Part shown: positions 1-6,456 of the stretch, piece by piece
How positions within the stretch are numbered: the stretch's first letter is position 1
How the letters are laid out: each line of letters begins with the position of its first letter
NCBI GenBank assembly: GCA_002423075.1
Contig: DIUS01000080.1
Span: 18,026 to 33,407, forward strand
DNA: 15,382 nucleotides
Reading direction: 5' to 3'
From: Microbacteriaceae bacterium UBA6152
Lineage (GTDB): Bacteria > Actinomycetota > Actinomycetes > Actinomycetales > Microbacteriaceae
Position numbers and translations under genes: made by a program
The notes under the pieces: generated by a model
The model's input: only the letters and a program-made list of their open reading frames with translations
What the model was told of the DNA's origin: nothing
The model's database searches: none

Positions 1-106
1 CGGTGTCGCGCGCGACGATGACGAGGTCGTCGCCACGCGCCGCGAGCTGGCGCGCGAACTCGGCGCCGATGCCGGCGGTGGCTCCGGTGATGAGTGCGGT
101 GGTCAT
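1..106 (-). CDS. Short-chain dehydrogenase/reductase, N-terminal fragment
   Basis: Only the first 35 codons are in the window; the gene continues past base 1. The start is the ATG at 106-104. The visible peptide begins [20 protein letters not shown], with the TGxxxGIG nucleotide-binding motif of classical SDR enzymes at residues 7-14, followed by an amphipathic helix and the start of a second beta strand (LVIVARD). The family performs NAD(P)-dependent oxidoreduction of alcohols, ketones or sugars. The substrate cannot be told because the catalytic Ser-Tyr-Lys part is missing. No Shine-Dalgarno is seen. A TAGTCT hexamer ends six bases before the ATG, suggesting a leaderless transcript. It is divergent from the topoisomerase gene. 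The SDR family call is secure; the role is unknown. Confidence 0.85.
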   Translation of the reverse strand, partial: MTTALITGATAGIGAEFARQLAARGDDLVIVARDT

Positions 107-112
107 CGGCTC

Positions 113-118
113 AGACTA
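113..118 (-). promoter_or_regulatory. Putative -10 box of a leaderless promoter for the SDR gene
   Basis: Read on the minus strand, TAGTCT (TAnnnT consensus) is followed by GAGCCG and then the ATG. This places the expected transcription start on or next to the start codon. No convincing -35 element is visible. The same TAnnnT-N6-ATG layout recurs in front of three other genes here. Confidence 0.5.
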
Positions 119-194
119 TCCAGCCTCCGCGCGGGGAGGCGTGCTTGGATGAGCCCATGCTGGGGGGCTGCAGGCATGACTCGCGGGCGTGCAC

Positions 195-1163
195 ATGGTG
201 AGGCTGCGCCGCAGCGTGCCAGGCGAGCCGGGCATCCGTCGCCAGCGTCGCGGTCGCGGCTTCTCGTATGTGGACACCTACGGCCGCCGCGTCGTTGATG
301 ACAAGACGCTCGATCGCATCGCCGCCCTCTCGATTCCTCCGGCGTGGGACGACGTCTGGATTTGCGCGAAGGCCAACGGGCACGTTCAGGCCACGGGGGT
401 CGACAGCGAGGGGCGCACGCAGTACCGGTACCACGAACAGTGGATCGCACAGGCCGGCCGGGCGAAGTACGAGCGCGTGCGCGCGCTCGCGAGCTCAATG
501 ACTCTCTTGCGAGCGCGCGTCACGCGCGATCTGCGGTCGGACGACGCCAGGCGTCGCGCGCTCGCCATCGCCGTGCGCCTGATCGACACGACGGGCATGC
601 GCCTCGGTGATGAGCGATACGCGCGCGAGCGCGGAACGATCGGCGCACTGACCCTCGAGCGACGCCACGTCGTGGTGAGCGAGTCGACTGTGCGGCTCGA
701 CTTTCCGGCCAAATCCGGAGTTCGGTGGCGGGCCGAGATTACGGATGTCGATCTCGCCGCAGCAGTGCGACGTGCGCCCCGGGGCCGAGATGCCCGCGTC
801 ACCTCGTGGCGCGACTCCGGCGCGATCGAGCATCGTCTGACTGCGACTGCTCTGACCGAATATCTGCGTGCTGCCACCGGTCTCACCGTCACCGCCAAAG
901 ACCTGCGCACCCTGTTCGGCAGCCGCGTCGCCGCGCAGTCACTAGCACACTCCGCACCTGCGGCCTCGGCGAAGGACCAGGACTCACGCATCCGGGATGC
1001 CGTGCTCGCGGTCTCTGAGGCGCTGCGCAATACCGTGTCTGTCGCGCGAGCGAGCTACGTCGACCCGCGCGTGCTCGAGAGGTATCGACGCGGCGTTGTC
1101 GCCGAGCTGTCATCGGGCGCCGTGAGCGACGCCGCCCTCGCTCGTCTCATCGCCGACGACTGA
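195..1163 (+). CDS. DNA topoisomerase IB
   Basis: A 322-residue type IB topoisomerase of the bacterial/poxvirus-like group. These enzymes relax supercoils by nicking one strand through a 3'-phosphotyrosine link. The N-terminal domain starts RLRRSVPGEPGIRRQRRGRG and contains an IPPAW..VWI segment and the H..YRYHEQW motif. Counting from the ATG at 195, the candidate catalytic set is R136 (GMRLGDE), K173 (FPAKSG), R238 (KDLRTLFGS), N279 and the nucleophile Y288 (ARASYVDPRV). Their spacing (37, 65, 41, 9 residues) matches what I recall for Deinococcus topoisomerase IB. An in-frame GTG at 189 would add two residues; I chose the ATG because family members begin near the RLRRS motif. No Shine-Dalgarno is evident. 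The gene converges on the G6PD homologue 56 bases downstream. It appears intact. Confidence 0.93.
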   Translation: MVRLRRSVPGEPGIRRQRRGRGFSYVDTYGRRVVDDKTLDRIAALSIPPAWDDVWICAKANGHVQATGVDSEGRTQYRYHEQWIAQAGRAKYERVRALASSMTLLRARVTRDLRSDDARRRALAIAVRLIDTTGMRLGDERYARERGTIGALTLERRHVVVSESTVRLDFPAKSGVRWRAEITDVDLAAAVRRAPRGRDARVTSWRDSGAIEHRLTATALTEYLRAATGLTVTAKDLRTLFGSRVAAQSLAHSAPAASAKDQDSRIRDAVLAVSEALRNTVSVARASYVDPRVLERYRRGVVAELSSGAVSDAALARLIADD

Positions 1164-1219
1164 GGCGACGGTCGAGGGAAAACCTCAAGAACGAGGAGGC
1201 TAGCTACCTGACCCTCTTG

Positions 1220-2587
1220 CTACCGGGCGCTCCAGGTCGCCGGTCCGTCGCTGCCCGCCGGGTACTCGTCGAGGGGCACCTCGCCATTCCGCCACGACGC
1301 GAGCACAGCATCCGTGATGCGCCAGCACTGCTCGGCGAGGTCGCCGCGCACCGAGAGCGTGTCGTCGCCGGCGAGAATCCCTGCGAGCACTTCGCCGTAG
1401 GCGCTCAACTGCCCGTCACCGAAGTCGGTCTCGAGCGTGACGCGGTCGAGGTCGAAGGGGTCACCTGCGCCGTTGATGTCGAGATCGATCGACAGGTGCT
1501 CGGGCGAGAGTGAGACCTTGATCGCGGCGGGCGGCGCAGCGCCGAGAAGGCCCTCAAGTCGGTCGGCCACGGGTCGCATCATGAGTCGGATCTCGGTCGC
1601 GGGCTGCCCGATGGCCTTGCCGCTACGCAGCGTGATCGGTACACCGCGCCACCGCGGTGTCTGCACCTCGACCGTCACCTCGGCAAGCGTCTCGGTGCCG
1701 CGCTCGGCATCGACACCGGGCTCGGCGACATAGTCGGGAATCTGGCGACCGTCGACCGTGCCAGCGGTGTAGCGAGCACGACGGCTCGAGGTGGCGGGCT
1801 CGCCGCCGAACGGACTGGTCGCGGCGAGCGAGGCGAGCATGGCGTCGTGCAGGTCGTCGGCCGCGAGGCTCGCCGGCCGCTCCATGGTGACGAGGGCATG
1901 CACGAGCAGCAGGTGGCTCTGAACCATATCGACGAGCGCCCCGGCGCGGTCGTAATAGCCAGCACGGCCCTCGAGCGCGAGCGTCTCGTCGTAGATGATG
2001 TCGATCGAGGCGATGTGCTCCGAGTTCCAGATCGCTTCGAAGACGCGATTCGCGAAGCGCAGGCCGAGCAGATTGATCACGGTCGACTTCGCGAGGAAGT
2101 GATCGATGCGATGGATGCGCGCTTCGGGCAGCAGTGCGTCGAGCCGGGCGTTGAGCGCCGCCGCCGACGCTTCATCGCGCGCGAACGGCTTCTCGAGAGC
2201 AAGGCGGGTCTCGGCGGGAAGCTCGACCGTTTCGAGAGCGTCAATCGCACGCTCGGTCACCGCGGGCGGCAGCGCGAAGTAGAGGATCGGCGGGTGCTGG
2301 GCGCTGTCGATGACACGCCGCAGGTCGACGGCCGACGTCGCGTCGACTTGCTCGAACCGCGTGGACGCTGCAACCCGGTCGCGCAGCGCCCCCGCGCCGA
2401 GCGCACCGGCGACGGTGCTCACCCACTTGAGCCCCGCGTCGGGGTCGTGACCCGCGCCGATGAGCTCGAGCTCGCCATCATCGCACTGCGCCTCGAGGCT
2501 CGCGAGCACGCCGTCAAGGGCGGGCAGCAGCAGCCGGCGGGTGAGGTCGCCGGTCGCTCCGAGAACGATGAGGGTGCGAGAAGACAT
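1220..2587 (-). CDS. zwf: Glucose-6-phosphate dehydrogenase homologue (divergent active-site motif)
   Basis: 455 residues from the ATG at 2587; a GTG directly before it would add one. The family oxidises glucose-6-phosphate to 6-phosphogluconolactone with NADP or NAD. Visible features are the N-terminal nucleotide-binding GATGDL (10-15), substrate-binding EKPF (K133), the active-site peptide RIDHFLAKS (160-168), EGRAGYYDRAGAL and DMVQSHL with the putative catalytic His225. The active-site peptide departs from the usual RIDHYLGKE: Asp, His and Lys are kept, but Gly is Ala and the final Glu is Ser. Length is a little short for the family (usually about 480-510). It is not beside the usual opcA/tal/tkt genes, so I infer a second, lineage-specific paralogue; the strict zwf role is less certain than the family. 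It is divergent from the GH15 gene. Confidence 0.85.
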   Translation of the reverse strand: MSSRTLIVLGATGDLTRRLLLPALDGVLASLEAQCDDGELELIGAGHDPDAGLKWVSTVAGALGAGALRDRVAASTRFEQVDATSAVDLRRVIDSAQHPPILYFALPPAVTERAIDALETVELPAETRLALEKPFARDEASAAALNARLDALLPEARIHRIDHFLAKSTVINLLGLRFANRVFEAIWNSEHIASIDIIYDETLALEGRAGYYDRAGALVDMVQSHLLLVHALVTMERPASLAADDLHDAMLASLAATSPFGGEPATSSRRARYTAGTVDGRQIPDYVAEPGVDAERGTETLAEVTVEVQTPRWRGVPITLRSGKAIGQPATEIRLMMRPVADRLEGLLGAAPPAAIKVSLSPEHLSIDLDINGAGDPFDLDRVTLETDFGDGQLSAYGEVLAGILAGDDTLSVRGDLAEQCWRITDAVLASWRNGEVPLDEYPAGSDGPATWSAR

Positions 2588-2593
2588 CACCCC

Positions 2594-2599
2594 ACGCTA
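2594..2599 (-). promoter_or_regulatory. Putative -10 box of a leaderless promoter for the G6PD homologue
   Basis: On the minus strand TAGCGT is followed by GGGGTG and the ATG at 2587. The six-base spacing matches the other leaderless-type starts in the window and favours the ATG over the preceding GTG. No clear -35 hexamer is visible. Confidence 0.45.
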
Positions 2600-2639
2600 C
2601 TCAGCGAGGCTGGCAGGGCCGTCTGATTGACTGGATGCC

Positions 2640-4421
2640 ATGCCCGAGCCCCTCGAAAACTACGCCCTCATCGGCGATTGCCGGTCGGCCGCCCTCATCG
2701 GACGAACGGGCTCGATCGACTGGCTCTGCCTGCCGCGCTTCGACTCGGCGTCGCTGTTCGCCCGCATTCTGGGCGATGAGAACCATGGCCATTGGTCGCT
2801 CAACCCCGTAGGCGCCGTCGAGTGCACCTCGCGGGCCTACGAGGCCGACACGTTCGTGCTGACGACCCGGTGGGAAACCGCCACGGGCGTCGTCGACGTC
2901 ATTGACTGGATGCCGCACGGCAACGGCGAGTCTGACCTCGCCCGGCGCGTGGTCGGCATCAGCGGCGAGGTGACGATGGAGCAGGTGCTGCGCATCCGCT
3001 TCGACTACGCCGATGCCATGCCGTGGGTACGGCAGACCGGCACCGACGACACCCCCGCACTCACGGCGATCGCCGGGCCCGATGGAGTCGTCGTGCAGGG
3101 CGTGCGATTCGAACCGATCGATCACGCGCACCGTGCCGAGTTCGTCGTGCGCGCGGGCGACACGGTCGACACCGTCATGACCTGGTTTCCATCGCACAAG
3201 GCGCAACGGCCACTGCAGAGCGTCGACGTCATGCTCGCCGACACGCGCGCGTGGTGGCGCGACTGGGCGCGAGCCTGCACTGCCCCGGGCGCCTACGACC
3301 AGCACGTGCGGCGCTCGTTGCTCGTGCTGCGCGCACTCACTCACGAGTCGACGGGCGGCATCGTCGCCGCCCCGACCACGAGCCTGCCGGAAGACATGGG
3401 CGGAGGCCGCAACTGGGACTACCGCTATGTCTGGCTGAGGGATGCTGCGCTCACGCTCGAGTCGCTCATGATTCACGGATACGAACAGGAGGCGAGCGAG
3501 TGGCGCGACTGGCTGCTGCGGGCGATCGCGGGAGACCCACACGACGTGCAGATCATGTACGGACTCTCGGGCGAGCGTCGTCTGGAAGAGCGAGAGGTGT
3601 CGAGCCTGCCGGGCTACGAGGGCTCGTCCCCCGTGCGCATCGGCAATGGCGCGTTCGACCAGTTTCAGGGCGACATCTTCGGCGAAGTGATGATCGCCCT
3701 CGAAGATGCGCGCGAGCTCGGGGTCGACGAAGACGACTTCTCGTGGTCGCTGCAGGTGAAGCTGCTCGACTACGTCGTGACTCAGCTCGACCGCCACGAC
3801 AATGGCATCTGGGAGATTCGCGGGCCCCTGCGCGTCTTCACCCACTCGCGAGCGATGCTGTGGGCTGCGTTCGACCGGGGCATTCGCGGAGTGCGCGAGT
3901 TCGGGCTGCCGGGCCCCGCCGAGCGCTGGGAACGCGTGCGCGACCGGCTGCGAGCAGAGATCGACGAGCGCGGCTTTGATGCTGATCGTGGGCACTTCGT
4001 GCAGCACTACGAGACGACCGAGGTCGATGCCTCGCTGCTGCAACTCGCGCAGATCGGCTTTGTCGCCTACGACGACCCGCGCATGACCGGCACGGTCACC
4101 GAGATCGAGCGCACGCTGCTGCGCGACGGGCTCCCCCTGCGGTACCGCACTGAGAGCGGAGTCGACGGCCTCGCGGGCGACGAGCACCCCTTTCTGACCT
4201 GCGCCTTCTGGTTGGTCGAGCAGTACGCGCGCTCAGGCCGCTTGGACGACGCGACCACTCTCATGGACCGCCTGGTCGGCCTCACGAACGATGTCGGTCT
4301 GCTGTCAGAGGAATACGACGTCGAGCATCATCGGCACATGGGCAATACCCCGCAGGCGCTGTCGCATCTCTCTCTCGTGCGCGCGGCCGACGCGATCGCC
4401 CTGGCTAGGGAAGCCTCGTGA
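2640..4421 (+). CDS. Glycoside hydrolase family 15 protein (glucoamylase/trehalase type)
   Basis: 593 residues, typical of the cytosolic bacterial GH15 group whose actinobacterial members include trehalases as well as glucoamylase-like enzymes. The N-terminal beta-sandwich region starts with IGDCRSAALIGRTGSIDWLC and PRFDSASLFA. The (alpha/alpha)6 barrel carries GGGRNWDYRYVWLRDAA (254-270) and LPGYEGSSPVRIGNGAFDQFQ. Candidate catalytic glutamates are E392 (GIWEIRG) and E557/E558 (LLSEEYD), followed by GNTPQALSHLSLVRAA. There is no signal peptide, so it should act inside the cell, releasing glucose by inversion. Substrate choice between trehalose and alpha-glucans cannot be read from the motifs. 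It shares a 49-base divergent promoter region with the G6PD homologue, which suggests glucose release feeding glucose-6-phosphate oxidation (inference). No Shine-Dalgarno is seen. Confidence 0.92.
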   Translation: MPEPLENYALIGDCRSAALIGRTGSIDWLCLPRFDSASLFARILGDENHGHWSLNPVGAVECTSRAYEADTFVLTTRWETATGVVDVIDWMPHGNGESDLARRVVGISGEVTMEQVLRIRFDYADAMPWVRQTGTDDTPALTAIAGPDGVVVQGVRFEPIDHAHRAEFVVRAGDTVDTVMTWFPSHKAQRPLQSVDVMLADTRAWWRDWARACTAPGAYDQHVRRSLLVLRALTHESTGGIVAAPTTSLPEDMGGGRNWDYRYVWLRDAALTLESLMIHGYEQEASEWRDWLLRAIAGDPHDVQIMYGLSGERRLEEREVSSLPGYEGSSPVRIGNGAFDQFQGDIFGEVMIALEDARELGVDEDDFSWSLQVKLLDYVVTQLDRHDNGIWEIRGPLRVFTHSRAMLWAAFDRGIRGVREFGLPGPAERWERVRDRLRAEIDERGFDADRGHFVQHYETTEVDASLLQLAQIGFVAYDDPRMTGTVTEIERTLLRDGLPLRYRTESGVDGLAGDEHPFLTCAFWLVEQYARSGRLDDATTLMDRLVGLTNDVGLLSEEYDVEHHRHMGNTPQALSHLSLVRAADAIALAREAS

Positions 4422-4810
4422 CCCACAGCGGGGTGCGGGTCGACGCCTACACCTGGGCGATCCGCCTGTATTCCACCCGCTCGGCGGCCACGGCGGCGTG
4501 CAAAGCGGGCCACGTCAAGGTCAACGATGCGTCGGCGAAACCGGCGCAGGTCGTGCGCATCGGCGACCGGGTTCGTGCCGTCACGCCGGGCGGCGAACGC
4601 ATCGTCGTCGTGACGGGCTTGATCACCAAACGCACGAGCGCGCCGCTCGCGGCCCAGAACTACGACGACCTGACTCCCCCACCACCGCCGCGCGAAGAGC
4701 GCCCGGCGACCGTGCTGCGCGAGCGCGGAGCAGGGCGGCCGACGAAGCGCGATCGGCGGCTCATCGAGCGGCTGCGCGGCCGTGACGGGGTGCCGGGCGA
4801 CCTGGACTGA
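4418..4810 (+). CDS. RNA-binding S4 domain protein, Hsp15-like
   Basis: 130 residues. The S4 domain covers about residues 5-60 (RVDAYTWAIRLYSTRSAA, AGHVKVND, KPAQVVRIGDRVRAV), the same order as in Hsp15, a heat-shock protein that binds stalled 50S subunits carrying peptidyl-tRNA. The tail is basic and has the GRPTKRDRR block typical of Hsp15-like proteins, plus a short proline run (PPPPPREER) linking the two parts. The start is a GTG that overlaps the stop of the GH15 gene (GTGA), with AGGGA six bases before it. It should therefore be translationally coupled to the glucosidase, although no functional link is obvious. The S4/Hsp15-like call is secure; a stress role is inferred from the family. 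Confidence 0.9.
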   Translation: MTHSGVRVDAYTWAIRLYSTRSAATAACKAGHVKVNDASAKPAQVVRIGDRVRAVTPGGERIVVVTGLITKRTSAPLAAQNYDDLTPPPPPREERPATVLRERGAGRPTKRDRRLIERLRGRDGVPGDLD

Positions 4811-4814
4811 GGGC

Positions 4815-4837
4815 GCGCGCGGAGAGCATCCGCCCGC
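4815..4837. terminator. Hairpin between convergent genes, possible terminator
   Basis: GCGcGCGGA and TCCGCcCGC pair around a GAGCA loop, giving five plus three G/C-rich pairs with one C-C mismatch. It lies in the 41-base gap between the converging S4-protein and lactate-dehydrogenase genes. No T-tract follows on either strand, so termination is only suggested. Confidence 0.35.
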
Positions 4838-4851
4838 TGGTCATCCGCAGG

Positions 4852-5808
4852 CTAGGCCAGGTCGAGCGCCGCAAGCGACTCACGAATGGTCTCTGCCGAG
4901 GCGTGCAGCAGTCGCTCTTCGTCGGCCGAGAACGGCACGTCGATGACGCGCGAGACTCCCTCGGCGTCGATGATGCTCGGCACCGAGAGCGCCACGCCGC
5001 TCACGCCGCGATAGTCGGTGAGCACCGAGCTGACGGGCAGCACCGCGCCTTCGTCGTTGAGCACCGCCTCGACGATGCGGGCGCCCGAGAGTCCGATGGC
5101 GTAGTTGGTGGCGCCTTTGCCGGCGATGACCTTATACGCCGCGGTCTTAATCTCGTGAGCGATCTGATCGAGCTCGTCGACGCTCAACAACTCACCCTGG
5201 TCATCGACCCACTCGCGAATCGGAATGGGACCGATGCGGCTCTGCGACCAGAGGGGAAACTCGCTGTCGCCGTGCTCGCCGACGATCATCGCGTGCACGC
5301 TCGACGCCGTCACGCCGACCCGTTCGGCGAGGCGCCACTTCAAGCGCGAGCTGTCGAGCACGGTGCCGCTCGAGAAGACACGCCCGGCGGGCAGCCCGCT
5401 AAAGCGCTGGGCGGCGACCGCGAGCACGTCGCACGGGTTCGTCACGAGCACGTAGACGGCGTTGGGCGCGCGCTCGATGAGCTCGGGCATGAGCTTCTCG
5501 AGAATGCCGACGTTCACGCCGGCGAGGTCGAGGCGGCCCTGACCGGGGTGCTGCTTGGCGCCCGCGGTCACGACCACGATGTTGGCGCCCTCGACCAGGT
5601 CGAGATCGGCACCACCGCTGATCGCGCTCGACCCGGTGAACGGAGTTCCGTGGGCGAGGTCGAGCACTTCGGCCTCGACGCGCGCAGCATCGATGTCGTA
5701 GAGCACCACTTCGCGAGCGGAACCCCGGATGAGGGAGGCGTAGGCGAGGGAGGAGCCGACGGCCCCGGCGCCAATGATGGCCAGGCGGGAGTTCTCGATG
5801 ACGGTCAT
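4852..5808 (-). CDS. ldh: L-lactate dehydrogenase
   Basis: 318 residues, full length. It interconverts pyruvate and L-lactate with NAD(H). The Rossmann motif GAGAVGSS is at 13-20 and the NAD-ribose-binding D38 ends VVLYD. The substrate-specificity glutamine is Q86 (AGAKQHPGQGRLDL), which favours lactate over malate dehydrogenase. Catalytic or substrate-binding residues are R92, D152 and R155 (GTVLDSSRLK), and H179 (VGEHGDSE). The mobile loop reads PGQGR where most family members have PGET/QTR. It precedes no other minus-strand gene and follows the HesB-like gene after a strong hairpin, so it probably has its own promoter. CAGGCT lies exactly six bases before the ATG, one base from the TAnnnT pattern seen elsewhere in the window. 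Confidence 0.95.
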   Translation of the reverse strand: MTVIENSRLAIIGAGAVGSSLAYASLIRGSAREVVLYDIDAARVEAEVLDLAHGTPFTGSSAISGGADLDLVEGANIVVVTAGAKQHPGQGRLDLAGVNVGILEKLMPELIERAPNAVYVLVTNPCDVLAVAAQRFSGLPAGRVFSSGTVLDSSRLKWRLAERVGVTASSVHAMIVGEHGDSEFPLWSQSRIGPIPIREWVDDQGELLSVDELDQIAHEIKTAAYKVIAGKGATNYAIGLSGARIVEAVLNDEGAVLPVSSVLTDYRGVSGVALSVPSIIDAEGVSRVIDVPFSADEERLLHASAETIRESLAALDLA

Positions 5809-5814
5809 GCCGTC

Positions 5815-5820
5815 AGCCTG
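5815..5820 (-). promoter_or_regulatory. Possible degenerate -10 box in front of ldh
   Basis: CAGGCT on the minus strand is followed by GACGGC and the ATG of the lactate dehydrogenase gene. The spacing equals that of the leaderless-type starts, but the first base deviates from TAnnnT, and there is no Shine-Dalgarno either. Confidence 0.25.
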
Positions 5821-5843
5821 ACCGATGTCGCTGTGCGGCGCCA

Positions 5844-5857
5844 GGGCCGTTCGGCCC
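5844..5857 (-). terminator. GC-rich hairpin downstream of the HesB-like gene
   Basis: GGGCCG-TT-CGGCCC is a perfect six-pair inverted repeat (effectively five pairs around a GTTC loop). It lies about 15 bases after the stop of the HesB-like gene and before ldh. There is no T-run, as is common for terminators in high-GC actinobacteria. It suggests that the two minus-strand genes are separate transcription units. Confidence 0.45.
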
Positions 5858-5872
5858 CGAAGTGCGGTCGGG

Positions 5873-6160
5873 CTAGGCCGGTTGGTCGCCGATCGCGAAC
5901 GTCACGGCGCCCTGCTCGGTCACCTGCGCGTCGAGCACCTTGCTCTCGAGGGCGACAGACGCATTCGCCTCGAGGAAGACGCGGGCGCCTCCCGATTCAA
6001 CGACCTGGTCGCCGGGCTGGGGGGCGGGCAGTACGGCGACGGCGAACTCGGTCGACTGCGGGCCGCCGCTGTCGATGCGCAGGCCGGCGCTCTGCGGGTC
6101 GGCCTCGCGGGCGACGAGGTTCTCTATGACGGTGCTGGCGGTCTCGGTCAGTACGAGCAT
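5873..6160 (-). CDS. HesB/IscA-like protein without cysteines
   Basis: 95 residues resembling the A-type iron-sulfur carrier fold: an N-terminal helix (LTETASTVIENLVARE), then strands with ..AGLRIDSGG and a C-terminal half containing VFLEANASVALESKVLDAQ. Canonical IscA/HesB/ErpA proteins hold iron or a cluster with three cysteines, one mid-chain and a C-terminal C-x-C. This protein has no cysteine at all and ends FAIGDQPA where the CGCG region would be. The family call is from overall pattern and length and is moderately sure; a function in cluster transfer is doubtful. The start is well supported by AAAGGAG at 6169-6175, eight bases from the ATG. It is divergent from the broken thiol-redox gene across a 237-base region, and separated from ldh by a hairpin. 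Confidence 0.75.
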   Translation of the reverse strand: MLVLTETASTVIENLVAREADPQSAGLRIDSGGPQSTEFAVAVLPAPQPGDQVVESGGARVFLEANASVALESKVLDAQVTEQGAVTFAIGDQPA

Positions 6161-6397
6161 GGTGTGCTCTCCTTTCCTGTGCCCTCGTCATGAGCCAGCG
6201 GAGTGTGCGGGCCAGAGGGCAGGGGCGATCGGATGAACGGGCCACGATGCCGAACCTCGCCGCACGATTCAACCCGTCGGCCGGGGCTTTGCGGTGTTTG
6301 CCAGGTTCACACCTCTGTGATTCCGGGTCTTTTTCCTCTGGATGGCGGAGAGCAGCGCTGTCAGCGTGGAGCCACAACCCGCGTCAGGAGTACACCC
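6161..6397. other. Divergent intergenic region (237 bases)
   Basis: This lies between the HesB-like gene and the broken CoA-disulfide-reductase-type gene. It holds the Shine-Dalgarno of the former (6169-6175, minus) and of the latter (AGGAG at 6386-6390, plus), and a TCACA/TGTGA palindrome at 6307-6320. I found no convincing -35/-10 pair on either strand and no coding sequence. Base composition around 6290-6350 is less GC-rich than the surrounding genes, as expected for a promoter region. Confidence 0.5.
6307..6320. promoter_or_regulatory. Palindrome TCACA-N4-TGTGA, possible operator
   Basis: A perfect five-base inverted repeat spaced by CCTC lies 77 bases before the start of the broken thiol-redox gene. 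Its size suits a dimeric regulator. The half-sites are those of CRP/FNR sites but in the opposite order, so it is not a canonical CRP box. The regulator is unknown, and chance occurrence of a 5+5 palindrome is possible. Confidence 0.25.
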
Positions 6398-6445
6398 ATG
6401 AAGCTTGTCGTCGTCGGCGGAGTCGCCGCAGGAGCATCGATCGCC

Positions 6446-6456
6446 GCTCGCGCTCA
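6446..6456 (+). other. First deletion scar in the thiol-redox gene
   Basis: Around GCTCGCGCTCA the reading switches from the N-terminal FAD-binding strand (frame 2, ..AARA) to the LxLTPGAE strand (frame 3), which in relatives lies about 88 residues further on. The repetitive CGCTCGCGCTC could have served as microhomology. The missing length must be 2 modulo 3, roughly 260-265 bases. Confidence 0.65.

Noticed and set aside
1164..1219. Possible terminator hairpin between topoisomerase and G6PD genes
   Set aside because: The only pairings are GAGG-GAAAA-CCTC (four pairs) and a TGAGG/CCTCA stem with a 17-base loop; both are too weak to call.
2601..4187. 528-codon open frame on the minus strand
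   Set aside because: It lies antisense to the GH15 gene, and its H/D/R/V-rich text is typical of the complement of a high-GC gene. GH15 motifs on the plus strand are unambiguous.
4903..6129. 408-codon open frame on the plus strand
   Set aside because: It is the complement of ldh and the HesB-like gene, whose motifs and Shine-Dalgarno are clear on the minus strand.
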